Shown piece by piece: positions 12,418 to 27,200 of a stretch of 64,000 nt of DNA. Position numbers and translations under genes: made by a program. The stretch lies in the NCBI GenBank assembly GCA_944470555.2, contig OX104127.1, positions 134,992,786-135,056,785 on the forward strand. The letters are read 5' to 3'. Origin of the DNA: Heterobilharzia americana (taxonomy: Eukaryota; Platyhelminthes; Trematoda; Strigeidida; Schistosomatidae). The first letter of the stretch is position 1; every line of letters begins with the position of its first letter. Under the pieces are notes generated by a model, which worked only from the letters and a program-made list of their open reading frames with translations, was not told where the DNA came from and searched no databases.

Positions 12418-15400
12418 GTAAGTGTTTATGTATATATATATAATTGCTTGGTAGTTCTATGGATTAGTTTATTTCACTTTATCCTACTTCGATACATGTA
12501 CATAATAGCTTAATGAGTTTGAGTAACTTCCCTTAGCTAAAACTACGTAATATTAGTAGCTAGGTCTTGGAATCTTTCCTTTACATTGCAAACAGTGTTT
12601 ATGCTTCAAATTGTGGAAGAAAATAGGACAGATCTCACGATATATATACCACTTTGACTAACAAGCTGAACAAAGTGCAACCATAATTGGATGGTTTTAG
12701 CAGTTGTTGACTAACTTTTATGTGCTAAAGAATCGTTAATCAAGCAGAAGGACAACGCTATCTATCTGTATCTTATTTATCTGAATGGTCTACTATCAAC
12801 CGCTCGGTTATATGTCACTATATTTATAGAGGTTTAGACAACCCTTCATTCGTTACCTGGCACGTGAGCTTGCAAGTGGCTGCTGAGTTCAATAAGAATA
12901 GTGTTTATCTTTATTTTATATAATTTCGTCCATACGAATATAATGCGTGATGTGGGTCGTTTGCTCGATTACCTGACTTTCAAGTGACAGATTCACGATT
13001 CGAATCCTCCCCTACCTTTGGTGCAACCAACCGGTGTCATAAGTTCACGTATTAAGTGCGACTGATAACGTGGTTTAAAGAACTTTTTTTAAAGGCAACA
13101 ATTTGGACGAAGAATATTCCTTTGAATAAATTCTCTTCAGATTCTACAATTATAAAATGTATTTGTATAGTTTAAAAAGAAGCCATGTTGTGGGCAGCTA
13201 CATTTTCAAAATGGAGTGAGATCTAGGGACTGTAAGGAGATCTATTTATCTTTTTAAATTAGTCAATAATGGGACAAAAAGATAACGAATAAGGTGGCAG
13301 AAGTGGCCTTTCTTTTACTCAAGGCCAAGGGAGAAGTAACTCTTGGACATATTCTTTCTGAATCCAGAGTTCAGGCTTTAGTAATCTTGTTGTGATAGCC
13401 TCCGCTATGTTGAGAACGCGTTGGTGAAATCTTACAGAAAGCTTTACCTGATAGATGATTTTTGTCGAAAAATGGTTCAAAACTATTGTAAAAATAGACA
13501 CAATACTCATTCATCACTGAACACGCTTGTAACGATTTGTTGTACTTGATCTAAGCAAAGTAATCAACAGTTCAGTTGATTGCAAGTGGAGTGGATTTTA
13601 AAATCAATAGAGAAGTGGTTCAAAAGTGACGATTTTGATCACTGAATGATTCAACTGCAGTCAGTGTAGGAAAACGTGTGGTTTTGAGTATGCTTTTATG
13701 GGATTAGACAGTTTTATACCATTAGTAGTGCTAATTTCATGATTTATGTACACTTGATGAAATAAATTCCTGTGTAGATTTTACATAGACTTTTCTATTT
13801 GTCATAAAGTAAGAGCAGAAATTTGATCTTAATTGACAACAGCCAAACTGTTTTTTCCGCAGGTATTATTTTCATACACTACATTTTGAAATATCACGGG
13901 ATCTGTATTACTCTGTAATTTACTGGAAAGATTATGAATGCATCAAAAAATAATAAACTTCTTCATCAGCTGAAGTTTCAGTAGACTGAAATCAGTGTTT
14001 GAAGGAAAGTTTCGTTCAACTTTCAGCTTCCAGAAATGAAAGATGGAAGACGAGTGACCTATATTATTCCTAATAACTGACAGTATTTTGTAGGCTCTGT
14101 TTCTTTTGATAATTTCCACAGAATATATTAGTACCATACATTTTAGTTGAAAATGTAACTGAATAGCTACTCATCAGGTGAAGTAACCCTTCAGAATTGA
14201 AAAAAATGACAGTGATATTTCTTTATGTCCTCTTGGGTAGTCAGTTCTAGATGGAAGAAGTAGAGAATGCATTTCGGGATGTACTTATTCCTTGAACTAC
14301 CTTTAACAAGGAAAAATGATCATGCATTATCACCTTCATTACTAGATACATTTCTTCTTGCTTATTTGCGCAACGGGTTCCACACTAGGTAGGTAAGGCC
14401 AATGCAAAGAACCCGTTGGTTTGTGAACTAGATAATGGAAGAAACCTTTCAGGATTGCCTAAATCTTGTTATGTGTGTCAGTGATAGCTCTTCTGAATAT
14501 AATAGTTTGAAGTCAGCCACTTATTTTAATAAACTATGGCTCCACTTTATCAGCATGTAGTGTATTTAAAACATAGTTTACCTTCAAAGTATTTTAGAAT
14601 AATCGGTCACTTTTACATCTCTGACTTGTTTTTGGTAACAGTTTCCTAGTAGTGGCGAGTATGCTAATGATCATATGAAACATTGTAGCTATTATTGTTG
14701 TTTAATGAACTGCACGCAGTTCATATAACATTTTATGCAGTTGTAATTGAGAAATCCATGGTATATCTGTTCAGTTTTTCCCCATCAGGAGACCCATGTA
14801 CTATCCTTTACTTTTGGAGCGTACACTTGGTTCTTAATTTATCAGGTAGGGTTAAGTTGATAAATACTAGGTGAGCGTTTTGCAACGTTTAAGTTAAAAG
14901 GTTTCTTGTACCGTTTTCAGTGTTATCCTTCGGTTCAATAAACCAGCTAATCAGTGATGACTGTGTCCCCTCTTCTTTTTGACTTCGTATAAAGAAATAT
15001 TACATCTACATTAGGCAAGAAGGTTGTGACTTGCTGATCTGGGGACTCAATTTTCAACCAACAGGTCTGATATCCCAACACCGTTTCACCAGTTGGAGTT
15101 TCAGCAGATAGGTATTCTCGCTAGCCTTTACATAACAGGTATGGTACCACATGCCTGGTGCATGAACGTGCAGGTGGTTCACGAGTGGCATACTCTCTTA
15201 TTTTTTTCGCTTTACACAATATTTTTAAAGGGCTGGTAATGTGAATGTAACAGATCTCGACTGATTTTAAAATGATATTTTTGAATTGTTTGTGGTTACT
15301 TTCGAGTCCTTGATCTGCACTTTTGAACCAAAAGGGTGTAATAAACAACAAGTTTCTAGTGATGACCCAAGAAACTGTGTTTGCTATTGTCGTGTCAAGC

Positions 15401-16916
15401 TAAATGTGTTGCGAAACATTAACAAAGTACTACAAGTATAAGACTCTTATTTCTATGTAACACTGAAACAATTCAATTTAATAATTGATATCTTACAATG
15501 TATGCATCTGAAATGTACTTTGTTTTAAATATTTCTGGCATTTTTTGAAACTCCTCCGTGATCATCTCTTCTTAATTTCAGAATAATACCGAGGATGGTA
15601 GACAGTCAAGACCTAATGTGACAACAAAGACTCATTGACTGGGTCACTAAGTCATTCCAATAAAAGAGGCGGTTAAATCCAGTGATTACTCCTTTTCACT
15701 AGTACATAACTGAAAACCTCAACCCATAACCAATGAAATAGTTGTGTTGCATTCAGATCATACTGCTGTGATTGATTGACATTTGTATCTCACTAGTTAT
15801 GGTATTAAATAGGTGAACTATTCATCGGAACTATATGGTAATGATGGATAGTGGCTAGCAGTGGAATCCAGGATGCACATTTCGTCCTATTCGTGACTCG
15901 TTAGATGAATATACCTGCCTCCCAGTGAGTAATGATGTTCAAACTCGGTGGTCTAGTGAATAACACTCTGAAGTTTGGAGCCATCGGTCCCAAGTTCGAA
16001 TCCCGGTGGGGATGTCACTCACTGAGAAGCAAGTACATCCAGCCGACGAGTCCCAAATAGGACGAAATGCGCACCCTGGATCCCATTATCAGCCACTATC
16101 TATCATTAATATATAGTGAAAACACAGGCAATATCGAAGCATCCGCGCAGGAGCCCACATGCCAATCGAGACTTATCAGTCTGTTCCAATCAGCGACGGT
16201 GTAATACAAGCAATAACACTGTGCACCAAAATATTTGTATTCGAGGCAACCACTAGGTGAATATTAGTGGAAGCCTTTTTGAAATCATCGTTTTTAGGTG
16301 AAAATAGACATTCAGTTTAGAAAAAATTCACTACCTAATAAACTGATTTTGAACAACTTGCCAGTTCTAAAAGAGCACTTGCCTTACAAACTTTGAGTTA
16401 ATTTTGCATAGACTGGTTCAGTGTTTTCGGATATGCAAGAAGAAAACTGAGATCTATTGGAAATACCCACTGTACTATTGAGAAGACTGGTGATCAGCTT
16501 CTTTTGCACAGGTATACATTAGATGATCAGCAATAAACAGCTACCACTGTGCGAAAACAGTGATTATTACAGCAAGTTGTGAGTACTATTTCGTGGATTC
16601 AGAGACCACATCCTATCCTCTTCAAATCTAATCATCTTCATGAGGCAACACCATTATTGCTGTTTTCTTCGATTAATAAGGACTTCTAACAGACATACTA
16701 TTTACCAAGCTTTACCATGTAGTTAAAGTTATCATCTGTGAATTTATTGGCTGTCATCAGTCATTTTATCTGCTGTGTTAAGCTTAGGAGGAGTAAGTAC
16801 ATAGACTTTGGCTAGCTGGTGCATAAACTGGTGTATTCCTGATATTTTCTTATTTACTAGTGATGGAAGAGAAAAATGCTTTTAGTCTCATTGAAAACTA
16901 ATATTTATAAATCTCA

Positions 16917-16970
<54 letters not shown>

Positions 16971-19900
16971 TATATATACTGACCAGTTTTATTATTTTGA
17001 TATTGAACCATCCGATCGATAGGTGAGATATTTGAATTCTGCTGATAAAAATTTATAATAAGTGCAGAGTGAATCTGTGTATAATAAATACTTTAGTAAG
17101 TATAACATGCATTCAGTCAGATATACAAATAGATGGTCATTTGCATATGAATGTAGTTAATTACTATAGCCATTCCGGTCAATTACTGTATATTTCAATA
17201 ATGTACATGGCTAGTTTCTTCATTGTTATATATTTGTAGCAAATTTCATATTCTTTATGATCTAACTGCACATACACACACACATACAGAGTAGCTCAAA
17301 TGCCAAATTGTGTAACCGAATGGATATCTCTTTCATTCTGCTTTATCTGACTTCTCTTCTTTGAAGTATCTCTGACCTTGTTCACCGACTTTTTTCGAAC
17401 CAGTAGTAATAATAAAGTATAACTTATTTGGATTCAGTACATCAAAAAGCATGTGTTCTTTTAACATGTATGAAGGTCGACTGTCAAGTCTAATCTAGTA
17501 AGGTGCGTACGTGTGTACAAACCACAGTAGCTATGGCGATGACAGTTTATTTTTGTATGTTGAGAATAGACATTCTTGATTGAATATCGTTTTATTTATC
17601 TATAAGTAGACTGTATCAATAAAGAATGACTTTAAAGGCCACCGTAGCAACTGCTGAAATGACCAATCACTCTTCCCTATTCAGCCTGGAAAAGTATTTG
17701 TCCATAAAATAAAGAAATGTAACTGACTGTCTCATCGGTTGCTAGGGTGACCTTTAAAGTCACTCGCTAAACAGTTTATGCTTTTTTAGTTAAATGATCA
17801 TTTTTCGAAAAATTTTCAGCATAATTTTAAAACTTTTTTCCTTCCTGAGAAAAGTTTATTTTACACCCTGAAATCGAAGCTTTTTATCAGAGAAGTTTAC
17901 CTAGATTAATTTTCTTGCATTATGTTTTGTGAGTAATTCTGGACATTGATGACTTTTACCTGTCACGAATGACTAAACACAATAATGTGTTTGGAATCAT
18001 TTTTTGTTCAGATCCTAAAACCCATCAAAAATATTACGATTTCATCTTCAGGACATAATGGATGACTGTCAGAGAAATAGTATTGATATTCAACACCTTC
18101 TTGAATTCAAAACCATTTAAAGTCGATTATTAGCATGCCACTGGAAGGTGGATTTAAGGTGGCATTAAATATGAACATTCGTGAAGAATAAAATTCTCTG
18201 ATGTGAGAGAAAATTACACTAGGATTATTAATAATCATTTTGATTCGTGTTTATTAATAACAAATTATATCACCCATAGTTGTCACATTTTAGTGACAGT
18301 AGGTCTTGTGGAACTTAGACGTTAGTGGTGTTATAACGAATTTTGTTCATATAGGAGCAATCGTATGGTAGGATCTGCTGTAAAATAGTCATTTTACTGA
18401 CAGACATTCTGCTTTAACCGAATTCCACTTAGCAGTTATTACTTCACCATTTTCAATAAGCGAAGCTGGTTTCAACAGCTTGCTACTCAAGCTTAAGCAG
18501 TATATACACACATACATTTAGTGACGCGAACACCCATAGATGTGGAGAATGAAGTGATGGCAAAGTTAGTTATCCTGCCAAAAATAATTTCTAACTGGTC
18601 TAATTTTAGTAGACAAAATGTTGGGAACCTGATTCTCAAATGTACTATACTAATCCTAGCTTAATAATAACTGTTTTTGGTCTGTATTTGAGTACAATGA
18701 TGCTATTTGACTTCATATATTATTTCTCCACTGGTTCAGTCTGTTCCGCCAAGACTGACCGTCCGAGAATTTAATAGTAACTGATTCATCAATCTTTTGT
18801 TAAATAGTTGCCCTGTCATGCATTCTGTGCTCTTACTGTCATCCTGAATAACTAGATACGCTGTATTATTTAATTTTTTGAATCCGCCTAATTTATTCAC
18901 TCCAAACATCTAGCCGTATTATTATTATTGGTCCCATGGGTTCCTAGGGGAACATAGGGCTTCAGTTACACGTCGCTATTTAACTCTCTTCTCTGCAATC
19001 GTTTCAACCTGGCTCCACGACTGCCCATAACCTTTCATTTCTTCCTCACACCATCCCCTCCATGTCATCCTCGGACACGTGATTCGTCGTTCCCCATGCG
19101 GGTTCCTCTCAAGAGCATGGCGCGTGAAGTCCCCGAATGGCCTCCTCAGTGTATGTGCAACCCAACCCATCTCCACTTTCTTCTGCATATCTGTTGGGCA
19201 ATAGGTTCTCGGTTAGTTCGTTGCCAGAGTGAGTTCCTTGTTGCTTATTCATAGTATTCTGGCCATCTGATCTTCAGTATCGAGTGAGCGTAGGTGGCAG
19301 CTGTTGTTATATGCCTGCAGTTTGTTGGAAATGCTTTTCGTGACACGTCAACTTTCTGAACCATATAAAGGCACTGACTCGACTGAATTGCTGTTGAACA
19401 TCCGGATCTTGTTCTTTATACTGAGTGTAGTTCAGGGCAGTGCAGTGCAGTAGATCTCTACGCTGGTTTTAGATTAATGAAGGCCTGTCTTGCTTTTCTG
19501 GTGCTGGCTTTGACGTCCTCATCTGCGTCTTTGCTGCTGAAACGATGCTGCCTAGGTAGGTGGGCGAAAAAGACAACTTCCTTTAGGCTTCTCCCGTTCA
19601 CGGTGATTGGTGGTTGTTGTTGTTAATGGCTGGGTATCTCCATCACCTCTATCTTCAAACATCTAACCTTAGTCCCCTTATAATTGCGGGCTTTTTGAAG
19701 TGAGAACCTTTTTATGCTATATTCTATAGATCAAATTAACACTTTTTTCTTACTAATTTCATATTGACAGATTTCTCTTGATTAGAATACTTTTATGTTT
19801 TTGGTGAAAATTGAAATCAAATTTACTTAGACTCTGCTACCACCTTCTTAAACTTGTGGACATGTGTAACAAAACGTAAGTAACAGGGTTTGGAAGAGGG

Positions 19901-21213
19901 AGGGGCATTTCAAAGGGATGAAAATCTCATCACAGATAACAAAGAAAAAACACCTTGAAATCGTGCTTTAATAAACTGAAGAACCAGGAATATGGTGAAA
20001 AAGTCAAATAAAATGTTAACCGAAGGTTAGATGTTTTTCACAGATAAAATGGAACTTATGTTTATTCTGTTGGCACTTTTATTTTGTAGTTTGTACTCAC
20101 TATAAAAATAGGTTTAGTACTTAGTAAGTATACGTTTTGTTATGATATGTGTTTCTGAACTCTCAGCAGTTTTAAAAAACTGTAGATATTTACTCTTTCC
20201 TTCATAACTTATGAATATTGGTTCCTGACTTACTTGGAAATCGAGTAATTCACTTTTATTCCATTCTCTATATGATAGTGAGTCTACTAAGTGGACGTAT
20301 CACTGTTAGTGTAGTCAAATACGGGAAAAGTTTGTAGACATCAGAAATAAAGCTTAAAATTGTTCAGTCACATTGAATATCGAGCTAAATTATAGCCACT
20401 TTAATCGAAACAAAAATAATTTTTTGCGAATCCCATTCAGGCAAATCAGTAAATGCAAGATTCACTGAGTAAGTAAGTGAATAAGGTTAGGGTGTACTTT
20501 CTTTATTAGTCTCCATAAGTTTATTTTCGGTATTACTACCGTTGTTTTGTGTTTCCTCTTTTAGTTTTCTCTTCACTCAGCAAGCATTAAATATGACAAC
20601 TTTAAATAATTTATAATCGCATCAAAAACTTATCAATCTAAGTAACGTTTATGAAGCGAAACTAACTCAGAAAAACCTTGAATTCATTAGGAGATATGAT
20701 TAGATTTTTTGGGTTGAAAAAATAACGACAAATCTACAAATGATGAGCTACAGTATACTACTACATGACGTAATGAGGAGACAAGAAAGACGTATTTAAA
20801 TTAATTTGCTGAGTTTTTCCATCAGACAGTATGACTGAAGTCAAAACTAGCTACCACATCTTGGTTACCACCTTTGATATTTTAGTTGTTTCAACTATAT
20901 CTTTAATACAGTACATTTATATAGAATAAATATTTAATGTGGTCGATAACAAGATATCCTAGTATGTCATATATTTCTCGCATGGTTAGACTAAAAGTAG
21001 ATTTAAGGTTAAGTTAAATGTACAGAAAAGAGAAAATACACAACAGTGGCCTAGAAAAAACTTTTTCTCATCAACTCAAAAAGCTTTTTATTTTAAGATC
21101 CACTTTAATTCTTTGCTTACTGATCTGACTATTTTTTTCCTTAGGCTTTTTACTTACTTTATGGATGTTTTATTTTCATACACTCAAGGAATTTTCTTGA
21201 TTAAAAAAACATT

Positions 21214-21261
<48 letters not shown>

Positions 21262-24200
21262 GGCTTGTATGTAAAGGTGTATGTTAGAGTTTCTATAGTC
21301 AATATTATCCCATCAACACTGATACTTTTTCATAAGATGTGTTTCTGAGGTTATTCCAATGAAAACTGTTACTTGGATAATAAGAGACATTTTTCCCTGT
21401 CATTACATTAGATATTCATATTCACTGTGCGTCTTTCATGGTCGGAAGATGTAGTAGATGAACTGGCCTATAACATCTAATTTAGGTTCAGTTTTGTGAA
21501 ACCAAATATTGAAGTATATCACTAGCATTGTTGAGTGACATTTCATCGCTATTAAACGGTTCCCAATTGGTGTTGTACAGTGTTATTTGCTCGAAAAATT
21601 TCTTAAATTACCTAGTGGGTGTAAGATTTTATTTATCCTCTTTGGTAAAAAAAATCAGGCTGATACAAATGGCACCCAGCAATATATGTACATGAATGCA
21701 ATTATGAAGGCATGCGCTAACTCGTTGTAGGTTTGCATACATACAGACATGTACACAAACATCTGTTCAGATAAAAAAATTTAGTCTTTACAGTGTGATA
21801 TAACGTGACTATATACATTTTTGTATATATGATGAAAATACCATATTTAGAATTTATTTTACCTCACTTCTTTTTTCCATCCTGACGATATTCATGATAC
21901 AGTGGTAACATTTGTAGTGCCGATGAAGATAATATTAGTACTAACAACAATACTAATGATAACAATAGCTATGATAGTACTGATAATTATAATACTAAAT
22001 TTAATAACACATGATTTGCATGTGTTTCAATAGATTAAAAAAGACACATGAGTTAAACATGTTCAGTATTTGGATAGGTAGAGAACAGTAATAAATGAAT
22101 AGTAAACGGACACTTTTAATGAAGACATATATGGTCTTGATGACTACTGAAAGTGAAGTGAAAACCTCGGTCACTTCAGGATTGAAATATACTTCTGTAA
22201 ACATATTGATGACTAGCACTGGAATCAAGGATGCCAGTTTAGTCCTATTTGGGACTCGTCAACCCAAGTGGGTGACGTTGTTCCCACTGACACTGAAACC
22301 CAGTACCCATCACTTGAAACGCCAAAGTGCTAATCACTAGGCCACTAGGTTATGATAGTCACCTCATGTGCAACCGGTATCAGTTGCTGTTTCACACTTG
22401 TTATTTTCCGTTGTTATACAGGTCCTAGTGGTTAACACTGGCGTTTGAAGCTATGGTTACTGAGTTCGACTCCCAGTGGGAATGACATCACTCACTGGGG
22501 TGCAGATAGACACAGGTGACAAGTGAGTCCTAAATGGCATGAAATGCACATCGTGGATTTCAGTGCGAGTCACCAAGAAACATACAACATCATGAATATC
22601 TGACAGTATCCAGACATCCATATAGGAGCCCATTTGCCAACTGGAAGCACAGGTATCAGACAACTATAATTTTGTACAATTTCAGTGAAGTAGACAGAAA
22701 AATTTTTGACACTGCAACTTTTCCATAAAACATTGGTGCTAATTATGAATATGAAAGTTTGTCATATTCTCCTCCAGAGCCTTCAGTCCATTGAGACTGT
22801 TGCTGTAATCTTCTTTATTCTTTGAAAGCACTGTCGCTCTTTCGATTCTCTTAAGGACAAAGTAATGTTAAAAGTGGTCTTTAGATTAAAATTAAGAGCA
22901 AGTTTTGAAGAAAGAGAAAATAATAGAACCTTTCAAATTTTGATTGCAAATATCAGTCATGGTATGAAAGTTCTAACTAACATAATGCAATACAAAGAAT
23001 CTTTAAAATGTTTACAGCCTGTATAAATGACACCTAGTTATGAACTATATTTACCAATCAAGAGACAAATAAAGCTTGATGTCTCTGGAATATATTTCTT
23101 TACTGAATGTCACTGTGCTTAATCTATGTTGTTTTATTTACTTCAATGTCAGATTTATTTCGATTTCCGTTTACTTTGCATTTTATTATGTAGTATACCA
23201 AATTGAAAGTATTCGCCTGCATACCATGTTATACTTCAATCTCTTTGTTTGTAAAAGGCACAGAAGGAAATATGCTGAAAATTCATGAAATTCTAAACAA
23301 AGTTAAATACGGTAATCTATAGTCGTTCAAAACTGTCTGAATATTCGCATTCATCACTTCGATCCAAAAACTTCAACCAAATGGATAAAAAGGCGTTTGA
23401 TGTTTTGTCACACTGAAATGACCATTCACTTACATGTTCCTGTTGTATATCTAAGCTTGATAATCTTTTATTTATGGTATTCTGAGAACACTTTCGACTA
23501 TGAAGATTAAGATTTATAGCAACATTCATTCTTTAACTGATTATTTCGAAGTTGTATGAACTTTTAGAACATAGTTTATTGACTAGTCACATGAGAGTGG
23601 CCAATTCCACAGTATTTAGTCCTAACTGTTAACTGAATTCCATAGATCACTTCCACATATGATCACAAAATGGAGGACATCACTGTAATACAATCTGATT
23701 GATGGTAGATGATCGGAGGCAGTCAGTAAGAAGCATTCCTTTACACACATAAGTTTGCAGAGAATCTACTAATTGAATTCGGCGGTTTAAGGGTATTTAG
23801 TGATTTTTCGAGTTGGTAATCATTATGGACTGACATTAGTTGGAAGAACATTGGAAACCTGGGAGCACTGGATAGATGTTTCGTCCTGGTATAGGACCAC
23901 TCAGCAGTGCGCATCCATGACCCCACCCTGTTAGGGATCAGTCCATTATGAATACTAACTTGAAAAATCACTAATTTCCGACAAACCTCCAAATTCAACC
24001 GATCTAGTACTTATTGGTGACTAGCTTTGAGAGATGATTCCTTGAATTCCAATGAGAAGTCGTGACCGGTAGGGAAAGCCTGGCAATTATGACAAATACT
24101 CAAAGTTGACATCGATGATGGTCGCGTTATCTCATAAACTCATAGGAGTTGAAGATATGGACCATTGGATTCCTACCCAGTGGCTTACTGGCAACGTGCT

Positions 24201-27200
24201 GGCTACGGAACCTGAAGGTCCCGGGCTCGATTGCTGGTGGGCGGTGTCATGGATAGGCGCTCATAAGGAGTCCAGTGCTGGGACGAAACAGCTGTCCAGT
24301 GCTCCCAGGTTTCCAATATTCCTTCGATTGATGTCAGTCTATGATGAACAGCAACTTGAAAAATCTATTAAGTTCAATGTACTTCATTTGGCATATGCTT
24401 GTTTATGAACGGTGTATAAATCTTATGGTGGAAAATGTGTAAACGTACAACCAGTCCGATTATAAGACGGGGATTATTATTTTGAATGGACAAACAGGTG
24501 GTTTGTTTGCCTCCAAAAGCATCCTACACGATAAGTACCACTAAACAAGTGTGCATTAGCGTTGCAACTTATCATTCAATAATTTAGTCAATGCAGTGTT
24601 TGATTTCAGATGAGTGTTTCATCATCATCAGAATGTGAGATCCATTTCAAAGACCTAATGTCACTTTTAGTTGATAACGGTGTATATTTCACTGAACGGA
24701 GTGCTAGTTGGTAGTGAAACTTTTAACCCTTAACTATAAGGCAATTATTCATTTAGTAATTTTAGGTCCAAATTAAATGAACAGTTAGAAATTACAAGTC
24801 TTAATAAATCTTAGCTGAAATACGTTAGTTTTCACGACTTTGAAGTCTAACAATTAAAACTGAGATTTAAAGCAACATCTGATAAGATCCAGTTTTAGTA
24901 GTTACATTACAGCATGCTGGATTGCAAATTCATCAATCTGACATATCCCAAATTAGAGGGGCCACATGTCTATAGATTCCAAAGCTACCCAACTTCAGTC
25001 AAATGACATCAAAACATAATTCTTTTTTGGTAGAAATTGGTTAATAAGGATTTCTTCTCATCTTTGATGTTGTTTTCAACTGATTCCTTTGAACCATTAA
25101 TCATCAGGACATCCATCATTTTGATTTTTTTAAAACTTAAACACTTGTACTTAGTGAATGATGAAGAACTATGAATTCATACATGCTTAGACAGTTACAT
25201 ATGTTATTGTTTAGCAAAACATGTCTCCTAAAGAATGCCTCTTTCTTTATCAATAGATGTTCACTAGCTGTTTGATTTGTTTTTATCTGCTGTGAACTTT
25301 GCCTTTCTTTTATATCACGGGTTTTCATCTTATGGTCATAAGGTCATCCGTATTATGACAACTTTTGTTGAAATAAAATGACAAATGATTAAAATCAGTT
25401 TTTACTATCTGAATTATACATGGTTTAACAGACTTGTATTGATACAAGGTGGATAGTTGAAGGTGAAATGAAAATCTGGGTGAATAGGATACCAGACTAG
25501 TAACTGAGAGTTCACTGGTTCGAATCATGCAGGTGCCCAGATTTTCATTTCACTTTCAATCATCATCCGATATAAATGTTTATAAAACTAAACAAAATAC
25601 CTGCAATTTTAACTTATTAACTCAGCATAAATGTTTTCTTCAATATTTATTCGAAGAAATTACAGTATAGTCAAAGTGTAGTGAAATCAGATTTCAATGT
25701 ATTTAAACTTCATTATCATATGCCATCTATATGTATTCAAGACGTCTGAACAGATTTTAGAATTCATAATTGATTTAGTATTCGATACAGGATATTAGTG
25801 AATCTAAACGCCTAACTCCCAGCCAATTAATCGATAGTATTATAAACGCTCCACCTATCTACCTTTAAGCAGTCATGTATCCATAATGAACTTTATCCAG
25901 CTTACTGTCTAGGATATAAAAGCATACTTGGTTGCCACTTTATTTTCTTACCTTCATTTAGGTATCTTGTAGGCTTTAGGTAAAGCCCTGCTTTGCCTGT
26001 CTGTAGTGGTTTTATTTTTAGACATCACTAGTATTCGAGGTCAACTTAGTCTCAGTCATTTCTCTCAGCGTTTATTCCAATCCAGTTTATATTTTCCATT
26101 GAAATTTAATAAATTGGTAATCTGGATACTGTCGATAATAAAAGAGTGTGATTTCTTTAGCCAAAAATGGAATATAGTCGTTCAAGTAGAAAATTTGTAC
26201 ATCCAGTGTTTAACATAAAATGGTTCCAGGTTTTCGAGAACTGTCATCTTCAGTAACACTGACTGCATACTGTGTAATCATAAAATTGGTAATGTGAAGA
26301 TTAGGTGTAGAGCCTTAAATGAAACAGACCGATCAGTAGATGACGTTGTTGAATGTAGCATGTGTTACACATGCCTAGTCACCATCTGTCCTATTGCTAG
26401 CTGTCAGTTAAAATAATTATGAACCAGAATTATTATTATTTTATTATTTGTCCCTTGGGTTCCTAATGGAATATAGGGCTTCAGTAGCACGTCTCCATTC
26501 CACTTTGTTCTCTGGAGTCTTTTGAACCTGGTTCCACGACAGCCCGCAAGCTCTCATTTCCTCTCCACACGATCTCCTCCATGTCACCCTTGCCTCGGAT
26601 GCCCAACTCGTCGCTTCCCATCAGGGTTCCACTCGAGCAACTGGCCTGACGCGTGATATCCCCAGTCGGCCTTCTCAGTGTATACCCAATCCATCTCCAC
26701 TCCCTTCTGCACACTTTTTGAGCGAACCAGAATACAGCATGTCATCATTGCGTGAAGTCTTCAACTGTTGGTCTTAGTCATGCAAGAGAATGTGGACTTC
26801 CCCACCGGGGTCCCCGTCAAAATCGAAATCGTAAGTTGGAGACTTTGTGTGGTATGACAGAGAATCGATCTCAGTGGCACATATGCAGTCATATATTATC
26901 TGCATTTCAGTTAGTTTTGTTGAATTTAGTTATTGTTTCATCTCTTCTCTCTCTTTTTCTATAATCTTTGACTTCATTTTTGTCTGTCTTTTTCTTGTTT
27001 CTCTGCATCCTGGTTCACTGATATTAGATACAATTACTGAACCTTTTACGCAGCAATGTTAGATCACATGGTGATGTGGACTATCGGACCATCTTTATAC
27101 ATATATATTAGGAGGTCAAATAAAAAATGACAAGCTTCCACTGTATGCATGACTCAAGATTAAGTTTTCTACTGTAGAATAATGACAATCACTTCAATAA

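Noticed and set aside
14371..14418. 9-bp inverted repeat CAACGGGTT / AACCCGTTG
   Set aside because: An isolated short stem with a 30-base loop is expected by chance in a window this size.
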